Both the position numbers and the translations under genes were made by a program. The notes below the pieces were generated by a model. It saw only the letters and a program-made list of their open reading frames with translations, was not told where the DNA came from and did not search any database. Of a stretch of DNA of 34,822 nt, positions 23,291 through 31,109 are shown piece by piece (positions within the stretch are counted from its first letter, which is position 1; every line of letters starts with the position of its first letter). The DNA is from Candidatus Rokuibacteriota bacterium (GTDB taxonomy: Bacteria > Methylomirabilota > Methylomirabilia > Rokubacteriales > CSP1-6), in assembly GCA_003220535.1 (NCBI GenBank), contig QHSU01000017.1, forward strand, positions 1 to 34,822. Direction: 5' to 3'.

Positions 23291-24793
23291 TTACCCAGCG
23301 CGCGGGTGGTCGGGCGACAACGCCGGCCGGACGCATCCCGCCGGATCGAGCACGGTGAACGGCTGCCGTGTTACCACCCCCCGGGCAGCGCGGCGCATGC
23401 AGGGGTCGCCGGGCTGTGCGCGGAGGGCCCGATCCGAGACGATCAGGTAGCCCATCTCCCCCTCCCGCACGCTGGTCTCGAACCTCTTGAGAGTCTTCGC
23501 GTTCACGACCGGGCGGTCCAGGTTGAAGGACAGGGCGAGGTCTTGCAGGTCGAGCGAGTACACGGGCGCCCGCGCCTGTGACAACACGGTCCGCAGCGCG
23601 CGAAGATCGGTCGTTGCATTGAAGTGCGGTGTGTCGAGCTCGACGAGGACGACGCCCGCCGCTACGACCGCGATCCACGCACCGGCGAAGGCTCGAGCGC
23701 GTCCCCGCCACGCCAAGGTCGAGTACCACCACCCGATGAGGAGCGCCGCGGCCGGACAGAGCGGAAGGTAGTACCGTTCCCGTTGTTTGCCCGACACGGC
23801 GATCAGGACGAATACCGTGGCCAGCCAGACGAGCAGCAGGCGTACCCGGCGGACCGTGTCCGGGTCGGCTTCGCGGAGCGCCCGCCGGATCGCGAACGGC
23901 AACAGCACACCCCAAGGCAGCATGACGGTGACGGCGAAACTGATCGGTTCGGCGATGGTCTGCCAGCCCCAATAGTCGCGTCCGAAGTATGCGAGCAATT
24001 GATCGTTGAGCACGAAGCCATGGACGAATTTCTTGTGCCCCGCGGAGGCCGCGGCCACGATCCACCAGGGGAGGGCGAGACAAGCGAGCACGATCCAGCC
24101 TGGGATCGACACGAACCGCCTCAGTCCTGCTGCCCCATGGGCCATGATCGTGTCCCCGATCACGATGGCCAGCGGAACGAAGCCGGCGGCGCCTTTGGCG
24201 AGCGATCCGAGACCGATGACGCCGTAGAAGAGCACCAGCCAGCCCCGCTTGTCGGCGAAGCTGGCGGCCACGTACACCGCGATCGCGCCGGTACCTGCCA
24301 GCAACTGCACCATGTCCGGCATCGACGAATGCGCCATCGTGCAGACCCCGACCGTGGTGGCTACGGTGAGGCCTCCGACGATGCCCGGCTCCGGCCCGAA
24401 GAGCCGGCAACCGAGCCAGTAGGTCAGGAGAACCACGCCGATCGCCGCCAGCAGGGAGGGCAATACCGCTGTTCGGACGCTGACCGAACCGGTGGGCCAG
24501 GACGCGAGCGCAATGAGCCAGACTGCCAGTGGCGGTTTGACGAGATGAAACGTGCCGTCCGGGAGAGCCGGGAGTAGCCAGTGCCCGTTGACGAGGATGT
24601 CCCGGGCCAGGACGGGGAACCGCGAATCGTCGTTCGTCAGAAGCAGGCGCGATCCCCAGTTGAAGCTCAGCACCAGAGTACCGACGACGGCGGCGAGCGC
24701 GAACCGTGAAGATCGTGATGCCAAGACTGACACGGCGGCCGCCCGGAACAGGGGCGGTGCTCCGTGCACAAGAACCCTTTGCACATGGCTCAT
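23291..24793 (-). CDS. ArnT/GT39-like membrane glycosyltransferase
   Basis: This 500-residue protein has about 11-12 membrane helices. The N-terminal loop NDDSRFPVLARDILVNGHWL carries the acidic pair (DD) used by PMT/ArnT-type (GT-C) enzymes. LVKPPLAVWLIAL follows, and SGKQRERYYLPLCPAAALL marks the later helices. GT-C enzymes transfer a sugar from a polyprenyl phosphate donor onto lipid A, protein or glycan at the periplasmic face. The ATG at 24793 is preferred because GGGAGG lies 5 bases upstream. The gene heads the minus-strand operon with LptFG and LAB_N, which suggests a lipid A or LPS acceptor (inference). Confidence 0.85.
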   Translation of the reverse strand: MSHVQRVLVHGAPPLFRAAAVSVLASRSSRFALAAVVGTLVLSFNWGSRLLLTNDDSRFPVLARDILVNGHWLLPALPDGTFHLVKPPLAVWLIALASWPTGSVSVRTAVLPSLLAAIGVVLLTYWLGCRLFGPEPGIVGGLTVATTVGVCTMAHSSMPDMVQLLAGTGAIAVYVAASFADKRGWLVLFYGVIGLGSLAKGAAGFVPLAIVIGDTIMAHGAAGLRRFVSIPGWIVLACLALPWWIVAAASAGHKKFVHGFVLNDQLLAYFGRDYWGWQTIAEPISFAVTVMLPWGVLLPFAIRRALREADPDTVRRVRLLLVWLATVFVLIAVSGKQRERYYLPLCPAAALLIGWWYSTLAWRGRARAFAGAWIAVVAAGVVLVELDTPHFNATTDLRALRTVLSQARAPVYSLDLQDLALSFNLDRPVVNAKTLKRFETSVREGEMGYLIVSDRALRAQPGDPCMRRAARGVVTRQPFTVLDPAGCVRPALSPDHPRAG

Positions 24794-24894
24794 TCGTGCC
24801 TCCCCGTGCACATGTGTGTGCGACGGACGGGCGGGCGCGACCGTATGTTGGCGACGGCCTGGCCGGAAGCGGCCGGACTGACGCTAGTGTTGGA

Positions 24895-25206
24895 TCAGTG
24901 GTAGGTCGGAGAGTCTACGGGAGGAGCACGAGGAGAGGAGGCGGGGCGCCGCGGCGCCCCGTATGCTTCTTGTCTCGGCATCTCGACGAGCGCGATGGGC
25001 ACCCATAGCGGGAGCTCGGTATCGACGGGTGACGGCGCCTCGACAGCGGACGCGCCAGTGATGGCGATGACGGCATCGTCGAAATCGTCATCATCCCAGT
25101 AGCCGCCGATCCAAGTTGGGTCGGGGGGATCGGCGAATGCGACCGTCGGGAGCCCGATGAGCAGGGCTGCGATGAGCAACGCGAGGACGTGACGCGCGAG
25201 CAGCAC
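24895..25206 (-). CDS. Small secreted protein with DPPDPTWIGGYWDDDDFD motif (copy 1)
   Basis: This 103-residue product has a signal peptide (VLALLIAALLIGLPTVAFA) followed at residues 25-43 by ADPPDPTWIGGYWDDDDFD, then a hydrophobic strand-helix (DAVIAITGASAV) and a Pro-rich tail with SSPRAPPV. It is a paralogue of the divergent gene at 25326. The acidic DDDD run may bind a cation. The GTG at 25206 is used because it gives the right signal peptide, but the strong AGGAGAGGGG site lies about 12-20 bases upstream and suits an out-of-frame ATG at 25211, so a 5' indel is possible. Function unknown. Confidence 0.65.
   Translation of the reverse strand: MLLARHVLALLIAALLIGLPTVAFADPPDPTWIGGYWDDDDFDDAVIAITGASAVEAPSPVDTELPLWVPIALVEMPRQEAYGAPRRPASSPRAPPVDSPTYH
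25078..25134 (-). repeat. Inverted duplicate arm 1 (DPPDP motif)
   Basis: This segment is a close inverted copy of 25398-25454. Both encode the same 19 residues, and most codons are identical (for example GATCGGCGGCTA and GACGATTTCGAC in both). Similarity fades outside the motif. This implies an old inverted duplication that made the divergent gene pair. Confidence 0.7.
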
Positions 25207-25325
25207 GAGCCATGATCGCCCCTCTCCTCGTCACGGTCAAGGACGCCATGCGCTCGAGCGAATCACGCGTAGACGGCCCCATACAAACCTTGACCGCACC
25301 GGAGGTTGCGAGTAGAGAATACATC

Positions 25326-25637
25326 ATGCGTCGCGTCCGTGGTTTCTGCGCGCTCCTACTCGTCGCCTTGATCCTCGGGCTGACCCCGCTTGCATACGCG
25401 GACCCCCCCGATCCGACATGGATCGGCGGCTATTGGGATGACGACGATTTCGACAACGTGGTTGCCTTCATCGCAAGCACGTGCGCGGTGGCCGTTCCGT
25501 ACACCGTCGATGCCGGGCCACGATGGGCGCCCATCGCCTACGTCGAGCCTTGCGAACCGAACACCGCCCCGACGCCTCTTCGCTCTGTAGCCTCTTCTCG
25601 CGCTCCGCCCGTCAGCTTCACGCCCTGCTCCTGCTGA
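25326..25637 (+). CDS. Small secreted protein with DPPDPTWIGGYWDDDDFD motif (copy 2)
   Basis: This 103-residue product starts MRRVRGFCALLLVALILG, a signal peptide ending AYA. Residues 25-43 are identical in sequence to copy 1 (ADPPDPTWIGGYWDDDDFD). NVVAFIASTCAVAVPYTVDA and a tail SSRAPPVSFTPCSC follow. It carries cysteines (CAV, PCEP, CSC) that copy 1 lacks, so a disulfide is possible. The pair is head to head with 119 bases between the starts and probably shares a divergent promoter. Function unknown; secreted proteins with a DPPDP...DDxDFD start occur in other soil bacteria as far as I recall. Confidence 0.7.
   Translation: MRRVRGFCALLLVALILGLTPLAYADPPDPTWIGGYWDDDDFDNVVAFIASTCAVAVPYTVDAGPRWAPIAYVEPCEPNTAPTPLRSVASSRAPPVSFTPCSC
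25398..25454 (+). repeat. Inverted duplicate arm 2 (DPPDP motif)
   Basis: This is the partner arm of 25078-25134, within the second small secreted-protein gene. The arms are separated by about 260 bases and could also pair in single-stranded DNA. Confidence 0.7.
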
Positions 25638-25767
25638 TTCGCAACTAGCGGCAAGCTCAGCGCGCATCGTCGCCGGCGGAATGGACAGTTCTGTCTCGCT
25701 GGAAGCCGCCGGCGCCTGCCGACTACACACGACACGACCCTCAGGGGCTCGAGAGGCTGAGTGTGAA

Positions 25768-27672
25768 ATGTGTGGCATCACCGGGTTTGTGACCACCGGC
25801 TGGGGAGGAGACTCCCGCGCCGTCGTGCTCCGGATGGCGGCCGCCTTGCGCCATCGTGGACCCGACGACCAGGGCGACTACGTCGATGCGCAGGCAGCAC
25901 TCGGCATGAGTCGCCTCAGCATCATCGACCTGTCGGCCGGCGCGCAGCCGATTGCGAACGAGGACGGCACGGTTCACGCGGTGCTCAACGGAGAGATCTA
26001 CAACTTCCGTGAGCTCCGCGCGCGTCTCCAGGCTCGCGGACACCGATTCCAGACCCAATCGGATACCGAGGTCATCGTGCATGCATACGAGGAAGAGGGA
26101 GAGGACTTCGTCTCCGACCTCGATGGAATGTTCGCCCTGGCGCTCTGGGATCGGCCTCAACGGAAGCTCGTGCTGGCCCGGGATCGGATGGGAGAAAAGC
26201 CGCTCTACTACTACGACGGGCCGGGGGCGTTCGTCTTCGGCTCGGAGCTGCGAGCCCTGCTGGAGCATCCTGACGTTCCGCGCGAGCTCGATCTGCAGAG
26301 TCTTTCGCGATATCTGGTGGTCGAGGCCGTGCCGGCGCCGCACTCGATCCTCGCCGGGATTGCCAAGGTGCCCCCGGCGCACACGCTGGTGGTCTCGCCC
26401 GGCGCCAAGCCGCAACTCGCTCGGTACTGGACATTGCCCTTCGCCCCCGACCGCTCGATCGGCGAGGTCGAATGGATCGAGCGGCTGAGGCATCAGCTCG
26501 AGGCATCGGTGCGAAGCCGGCTCTGCAGCGACGTCCCGATCGGGGTGTTTGTCAGCGGCGGCATTGACTCCGGTGCCGTCGCCGCGCTAGCGGCGCGCCA
26601 GACGGACGCCCCGCCGCTTCAGACCTTCGCGGTCGGCTTCGAACCTCCCAGCTACGACGAACGCCGCTTCGCGCGCCTCGTGTCGGCTCGATGCGGCACC
26701 GAGCACCACGAGATCGTATTCACGGCCGCCGACGCACGGTCGTTGATCGAGCGGGTCGGGGGTCTCCTCGACGAGCCGCTGGTCGACGGCTCGTTCCTGC
26801 CGAAGTACGCACTCGCGCGCGCCGCCCGGGGATCGGTCAAGGTGGCGCTCAGCGGCGACGGCGGTGACGAGCTCTTCTGTGGCTATCCGACGTTTCTCGC
26901 CGATTCGCCGGCCCGATGGCTGCGGGCAGCGCTTCCACGGCCCGTCCGGCGCGTCGCCGGCTGGCTCGTCGACCGAATGCCGGCATCGTCGACGTACGGC
27001 AGTATCGATTTCCTGCTCCGCCAGTTCATGCGCTCGCTCCCGTATCCGCCGGAAGTTCGGACCCAGCTCCAGCTGGGCGGCCTCACTGCCTCCGAACAGC
27101 TGTGCGTTCTGGCGCCCGGAATCCGCCAGGCCGTCAAGAGCTTCGACCCCTATGCCGAGCTGACGAACGCGATCGAACACTCCGCGCCGCGCGATCCGAT
27201 CGAACGCCTGATCTATCACCACGCCCGGTTCTATCTGGGCGACCAGACGCTGGTCGCCATGGATCGAGCCAGCATGGCCGCCGGCCTCGAGGTCCGGGCT
27301 CCATTCCTGGATCCCGCCCTCATCGAGCTGGCCGGAAGGATTCCCGGCCGCTTGAAGCTCCGGGGGTGGACGACGAAGTACATCCTCAAGCGCGCGGTCG
27401 CCGGGACCTTGCCGATGGCGATCGTGCAGCGACGTAAGCAAGGGCTCGGGGTTCCGATTGCCGCCTGGTTGCGCGGACCGTTACGGGATGTCATGGAGAC
27501 GCGTCTGGCGCCCGCGCGGGTGAGACACCGCGGCCTTTTCGACGCGGCGACGGTGGCGCGGCTCGTCGCTGAGCATCTCGATGGGCGGCGCAACCACCGC
27601 AAGATCCTCTGGGCGCTCATGATGCTCGATGCCTGGTGCGATCACTACCTGCCGCGTCAATGCTGGACCTAG
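25768..27672 (+). CDS. asnB: Asparagine synthetase (glutamine-hydrolysing)
   Basis: This 634-residue cytoplasmic enzyme has two domains. The N-terminal glutaminase domain starts MCGITGF with the catalytic Cys2, LRHRGPDDQG and NGEIYNF. The C-terminal ATP-pyrophosphatase domain holds SGGIDSG at 263-269, ALSGDGGDELFCGYP, and RASMAAGLEVRAPFLDP near the end. It makes asparagine, or amidates another carboxylate, from glutamine and ATP. The ~630-residue length is that of the exosortase/polysaccharide-associated AsnB group. Its setting before a methyltransferase and an ArnT-like transferase supports a surface-glycan amidation role over bulk asparagine supply (inference). The ATG at 25768 is fixed by the required Cys2. 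Confidence 0.9.
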   Translation: MCGITGFVTTGWGGDSRAVVLRMAAALRHRGPDDQGDYVDAQAALGMSRLSIIDLSAGAQPIANEDGTVHAVLNGEIYNFRELRARLQARGHRFQTQSDTEVIVHAYEEEGEDFVSDLDGMFALALWDRPQRKLVLARDRMGEKPLYYYDGPGAFVFGSELRALLEHPDVPRELDLQSLSRYLVVEAVPAPHSILAGIAKVPPAHTLVVSPGAKPQLARYWTLPFAPDRSIGEVEWIERLRHQLEASVRSRLCSDVPIGVFVSGGIDSGAVAALAARQTDAPPLQTFAVGFEPPSYDERRFARLVSARCGTEHHEIVFTAADARSLIERVGGLLDEPLVDGSFLPKYALARAARGSVKVALSGDGGDELFCGYPTFLADSPARWLRAALPRPVRRVAGWLVDRMPASSTYGSIDFLLRQFMRSLPYPPEVRTQLQLGGLTASEQLCVLAPGIRQAVKSFDPYAELTNAIEHSAPRDPIERLIYHHARFYLGDQTLVAMDRASMAAGLEVRAPFLDPALIELAGRIPGRLKLRGWTTKYILKRAVAGTLPMAIVQRRKQGLGVPIAAWLRGPLRDVMETRLAPARVRHRGLFDAATVARLVAEHLDGRRNHRKILWALMMLDAWCDHYLPRQCWT

Positions 27673-27757
27673 ACCGCGGCCGCACGACCGTTGCCGTCCT
27701 GACGACCGTGAGCACGGCGCTGTTCGGCTTCGGTCCCGGAGCCCGCGTGCTCGCCAC

Positions 27758-28471
27758 GTGACGAATGCGAACAGACGCCCCGCTGCGGTCCGATACCAGG
27801 ATCCGGTCGTGGCCAACGCGTATGACCGGCAGCGATTTCATCATCCGCGCGGCCGGTACCACAATTGGAGGCTGCGCAGGCTGTTGAACAAGGCGTTGAG
27901 CAGCCTGTCTCCCGGCAGTGTCGTGCTCGATATCCCGTGCGGGACTGGGCGCATCGACAACTGGCTGCTGAACGCGTCCCTTCGGGTGATCGCGGCGGAT
28001 ATCTCCAGCGAGATGCTGGCGGTGGCACGTCGGAAAGTTCGGCCGGCGCCTTCGTGGCTGGGATTTCTCCGAGCTGATGCCGATCAGCTCCCGCTCCGCT
28101 CCCGGAGCGTCGACGCGGTGTTGTGCATACGATTTCTTCACCTCCTCGACCGGGACGCGAGATTGCGCGTCCTGAGTGAGATCGCTCGGGTCGCAAAGGG
28201 CAGCGCCCTTGTCGAATTCCGCGTCGAGAGACGTGTGAAGACGGCCAAGCGTGCGGTCTTTTGTTGGCTCACGCGACGAACCATCCGGAAGAAGATGACG
28301 GTCTTTGAAATCGCCGATGAGTTGAGTCGATGTGGGCTGCTCGTCGACCGCTACTATTTCGTGAGTCGATGGTTTTCTGGGAGCGTTCTCGTCACGGCCC
28401 GCCACCAGGACTCGGGAGTGGCCACGGTCCCCAAGTCTTTCGAGTCTGAAATCGTGCCGGCTGGACCGTGA
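27758..28471 (+). CDS. Class I SAM-dependent methyltransferase
   Basis: This protein of about 237 residues has the Rossmann methyltransferase motif I VVLDIPCGTGRIDNWLL, motif II around VIAADISSEMLAVAR, the RADADQLPLRSRSVDAVLC segment and a post-motif VLSEIARVAKGSALVEFR. The acceptor is unknown; neighbours suggest a glycan or lipid carrier. The start is uncertain: GTG at 27758 (TNANRRPAAVRYQDPVVANA) lacks a clear ribosome site. The homologous part begins near YDRQRFHHPRGRYHNW. The stop overlaps the next gene's GTG by 3 bases (GTGA), so translation is coupled to the ArnT-like gene. It lies 85 bases after asnB. Confidence 0.8.
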   Translation: MTNANRRPAAVRYQDPVVANAYDRQRFHHPRGRYHNWRLRRLLNKALSSLSPGSVVLDIPCGTGRIDNWLLNASLRVIAADISSEMLAVARRKVRPAPSWLGFLRADADQLPLRSRSVDAVLCIRFLHLLDRDARLRVLSEIARVAKGSALVEFRVERRVKTAKRAVFCWLTRRTIRKKMTVFEIADELSRCGLLVDRYYFVSRWFSGSVLVTARHQDSGVATVPKSFESEIVPAGP

Positions 28472-30051
28472 CTCGCATGGCCTTCTTCGTCGTGCTCGCT
28501 TTTGCGGTCGTTGTTCTCGCTCTTCCGATGGGGCGCGCGCCGATCTGGGAGCCGAACGAAGCCCGCTGGGTGCTCCTGGCACGGGACATGGTCGAACACG
28601 GTCACTGGCTCCTCCCCGAGATACGCGGTGTGCCCAACGAAGGACTCTACAAGCCGCAGCTGTACTCCTGGAGCATCGCGCTCGCTTCGCTCCCTTCCGG
28701 TCGGGTCACCGAGTTCACGGCCGCCGTTCCCTCGATCGTGTCCGCCATCGCCGGGGTGGCCGCCGTCGTCGCGATCGGCTCACTCCTCTGGAGTGTCCAC
28801 GCCGGCGTGGTGGCCGGCCTCATCCTCATCACGACGCCGAACTATTTCGTGTTCGCCCACCGTTCGTTGGCCGACGTCATGATGACGGGCTTCATGATCT
28901 GGGCTCTCTATTTCCTGCTCCGCGCCCGGCGCGATGGGTCTCTGCGCTGGCTTCTCGTGTTCTACGTGTGCGTCGGCGCCGCAATGTTGAGTAAGGGGCC
29001 GCCTGGACTGGCCGCGCTCGTGGCGGCGGCCGTCGCGTCCTGGCTTGAAGGCGGCCGACCGGCGTTGCGAAGTTTACGGCCGGCAGTGGGAGCACTCGTG
29101 CTCGTGGTCCTTGCGCTTCCCTGGGTCGTCCCGTACATGGTCGCGGCCCGGCCGGTCTTCGTTCGTGATGTGCTCGTCGGCGAGTACGCCCACTGGTTCT
29201 TCAAGCCGCAGGGGCTCGTGTCTCGGATGGCCAGCCCGCTATCTGTACTCTTGTACTTTCTGCCCTGGACTCTCTTCCTTCCAGCTGCGGCCGCCTGGTG
29301 GCGGCGGAGCGGCCCCGACGACGGCCGGCGGTTCGTCCTTTGGTGGACCATCGCGCTCTGGGTGCTCGTCGGACTCTCGGGGAAGTATCGGGCCCGCTAC
29401 TACCTCCCCGTCTATCCTGGACTCGCTATCCTCACCGGAGGATTCTTCGCAGGCGCGACGGCGCGCGTCGTCCGCCGGGAGCTGCAGTTCGGCTCCATGG
29501 CCTTCGTCATCCTGTCGATGGCCGTCCTGCTCGCGATGGTGTTTCCTCCCTCGCTCTCGGGCGAGGGCCCGGTTTACATGCCCGATACGGTGCGGGAGCG
29601 GGTGCTCATCGCGCTCCTCGCGGTGGCCGGTGCGGTCGGCGCGGTGTTCGCCATCTGTCGCGACCGGCTGCTCGGCTTGGCGGCGGTAGTCGCCATCGTC
29701 CTCGGCGCAATTCTCACAGTCGAAGGTCTCACCTCGCCGCCACGGCGGGCGCGCTACTACGATGTCCCGACACTGGGCGCGGTGGCCACCGCGCACACAC
29801 CACCCGACGGCACTGTGTTCGGTTACCCAGACTTGTCGCCCGAGTACGACGTCTATGTGCACCGGCGCATCGTCGAGATCGGCTCCGAGGATCTCGCCCG
29901 CCTGCTTGCCAAGCCATCGAGTGACGTGCTGATCACGACCCGGCGGCGCTGGGCGGCGCAGGCAGGCATGGTGGCGCCCGGCTGGCGCGTCCTCGAGAGC
30001 CGAACCGTTGGCGGAAGAGACATTGTCGTGGTCGGCGGCTCGCCCCGGTGA
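28468..30051 (+). CDS. ArnT/GT39-like membrane glycosyltransferase (second copy)
   Basis: This 527-residue GT-C type protein has about 12 membrane helices. The first periplasmic loop, APIWEPNEARWVLLARDMVE followed by HGHWLLPEI, carries the acidic (EPNE) motif of the catalytic site. MLSKGPPGLAALV and SGKYRARYYLPVYPGLAIL are typical later signatures. A C-terminal periplasmic domain of about 100 residues (YYDVPTLGAVATAHTPPDG onward) ends the protein. It should use a polyprenyl-phosphate sugar. It resembles the minus-strand gene at 23291-24793 in order of motifs (HWLLP, KP, SGKxRxRYYLP), so they are paralogues serving two acceptors or sugars. It is last in the asnB-methyltransferase-GT block. The GTG start overlaps the upstream stop. 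Confidence 0.87.
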   Translation: MTRMAFFVVLAFAVVVLALPMGRAPIWEPNEARWVLLARDMVEHGHWLLPEIRGVPNEGLYKPQLYSWSIALASLPSGRVTEFTAAVPSIVSAIAGVAAVVAIGSLLWSVHAGVVAGLILITTPNYFVFAHRSLADVMMTGFMIWALYFLLRARRDGSLRWLLVFYVCVGAAMLSKGPPGLAALVAAAVASWLEGGRPALRSLRPAVGALVLVVLALPWVVPYMVAARPVFVRDVLVGEYAHWFFKPQGLVSRMASPLSVLLYFLPWTLFLPAAAAWWRRSGPDDGRRFVLWWTIALWVLVGLSGKYRARYYLPVYPGLAILTGGFFAGATARVVRRELQFGSMAFVILSMAVLLAMVFPPSLSGEGPVYMPDTVRERVLIALLAVAGAVGAVFAICRDRLLGLAAVVAIVLGAILTVEGLTSPPRRARYYDVPTLGAVATAHTPPDGTVFGYPDLSPEYDVYVHRRIVEIGSEDLARLLAKPSSDVLITTRRRWAAQAGMVAPGWRVLESRTVGGRDIVVVGGSPR

Positions 30052-30307
30052 CGTGGGAAACGAAGGCCCGCTGGATGAAGGGAGCAAGGGAGCAAGGTGA
30101 ATGAAGATTCACGCTAGATTCAGGGGATTTTGACGTCGCCTCCAGTACGGTTCATCGGGATGTCTGCTCGTCCACACTGAAGGCGTCACTCCCGTCGAGG
30201 CAAGCACATCGACAAACCCACTTCCAGCGGAGCAGGACCCTGAGATCAACGTCTTCAGCAAGGCGTAGCCCGCCGCGAACCATGCGCCGGCGGAGGAGGA
30301 CTCGGTG

Positions 30308-30675
30308 ATGCTGTCACGCCGCAACTTGCTCAAGCTGGGAGGCGCCGCGGCCGCTACGGGCGCATTGGGTTTCCGGCCGGGCGAAAGTTTCGCGGACGGA
30401 GATCCGCCTCCGGTGAAAGCCAAGCAGCCAGATCGCGGCGGCACCTTCCGCATCCGCATCGCGCAGGCGCCCGCCCACTTCGATCCCCACCAGACGGCCG
30501 CCTCCTCGACGATAGTGCCGCTATCGTTCGCGTATAGCCGACTGGTGATGATCAAGCCCGGCTCGAACATCGTACCGGGCACGCAGCCCCTCGACAGCGA
30601 CCTGGCACAGTCCTGGGACCGTGTGGGAGATCATCGTCTACGACATCCAGCGCTATTGCTCTCAGCAGGTCTATT
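30308..30675 (+). pseudogene. SBP_bac_5 peptide/solute-binding protein, internally deleted
   Basis: The ATG at 30308 (GGAGGAGG at 30292-30299) opens with a Tat-type signal, LSRRNLLKLGGAAAATGALG, and the start of a family-5 solute-binding protein (GGTFRIRIAQAPAHFDPHQT, AYSRLVMIKPGS, PLDSDLAQSW). At about 30618 the frame jumps to WEIIVYDIQRYCSQQVYY in another frame. That is a piece normally found some 350-400 residues later, near the C-terminus. So an internal deletion of about 1 kb removed the core, and an IS91-like fragment follows at once. Bases 30052-30307 hold a GGGAGCAA tandem pair and a small GTGAAT/ATTCAC hairpin but no gene. Confidence 0.75.
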
Positions 30676-30940
30676 ACGAGCCGCGCTCTCGGTCATACCC
30701 CGGCCGCCGCAGCTCGGGCAGAAGCCCCGCCCCTTGCACGAAAACGGCACCAGCCGCTCGAGCGTGCACTCCGTGCACCGCAGGCGCGCGAAGCCGTGCG
30801 CCAGGATCCCGCAGGTCAGGAAGTCGTAGAACTCTTGCTCCACGAAGGCAGGCAGCGGCACGCCGTCCGCCTGCCAACGCTGTTCCGCCCGGTGGCAACC
30901 CAAGCGTGGGTGCGCGTTCGTGAGCGGGCTCCGCCAGGCC
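30676..30940 (-). mobile_element. IS91-type transposase, zinc-binding N-terminal fragment
   Basis: The minus-strand frame reads PAFVEQEFYDFLTCGILAHG, FARLRCTECTLERLVPFSCK and GRGFCPSCGGRGMTESAA. The cysteines in RCTEC and FCPSC form the transposase zinc-binding domain found at the N-terminus of IS91-family (Y2, rolling-circle) transposases. Homology ends at TESAA (about 30680), where the solute-binding-protein fragment begins. The catalytic HUH/Y2 region is absent. Neither terminus of the element is recognisable. Confidence 0.75.
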
Positions 30941-30966
30941 CTTCAGGGTGGACAACTTGCGGTCGG

Positions 30967-31098
30967 AGCTGGATCATCTCGCCCGAAGGTGAGCTCCTCG
31001 CCGAGACGACGGCGAGCCGCCCGTTCGAGACTGTCGAGATCGATCTGCGGCACGCCGACTCGGCCAAGGCGACCTACCCGAGAAATCTCACTCTGTGA
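30967..31098 (+). pseudogene. C-terminal fragment of a carbon-nitrogen hydrolase (nitrilase family)
   Basis: The 43 residues SWIISPEGELLAETTASRPF then ETVEIDLRHADSAKATYPRNLTL match the end of nitrilase-superfamily amidases. There an S/C-xIxxPxGxxLAE strand pair is followed by a charged stretch and a YPRN-type tail. The catalytic Glu, Lys and Cys all lie upstream and are missing. The fragment starts directly after the IS91-like piece and ends 11 bases before the trpA stop on the opposite strand. Confidence 0.65.
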
Positions 31099-31109
31099 CG
31101 GGCGCTGCC

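Noticed and set aside
30080..30112. CRISPR-like or VNTR repeat (GGGAGCAA twice)
   Set aside because: Only two 8-base units and a tiny hairpin; no spacers and no cas genes.
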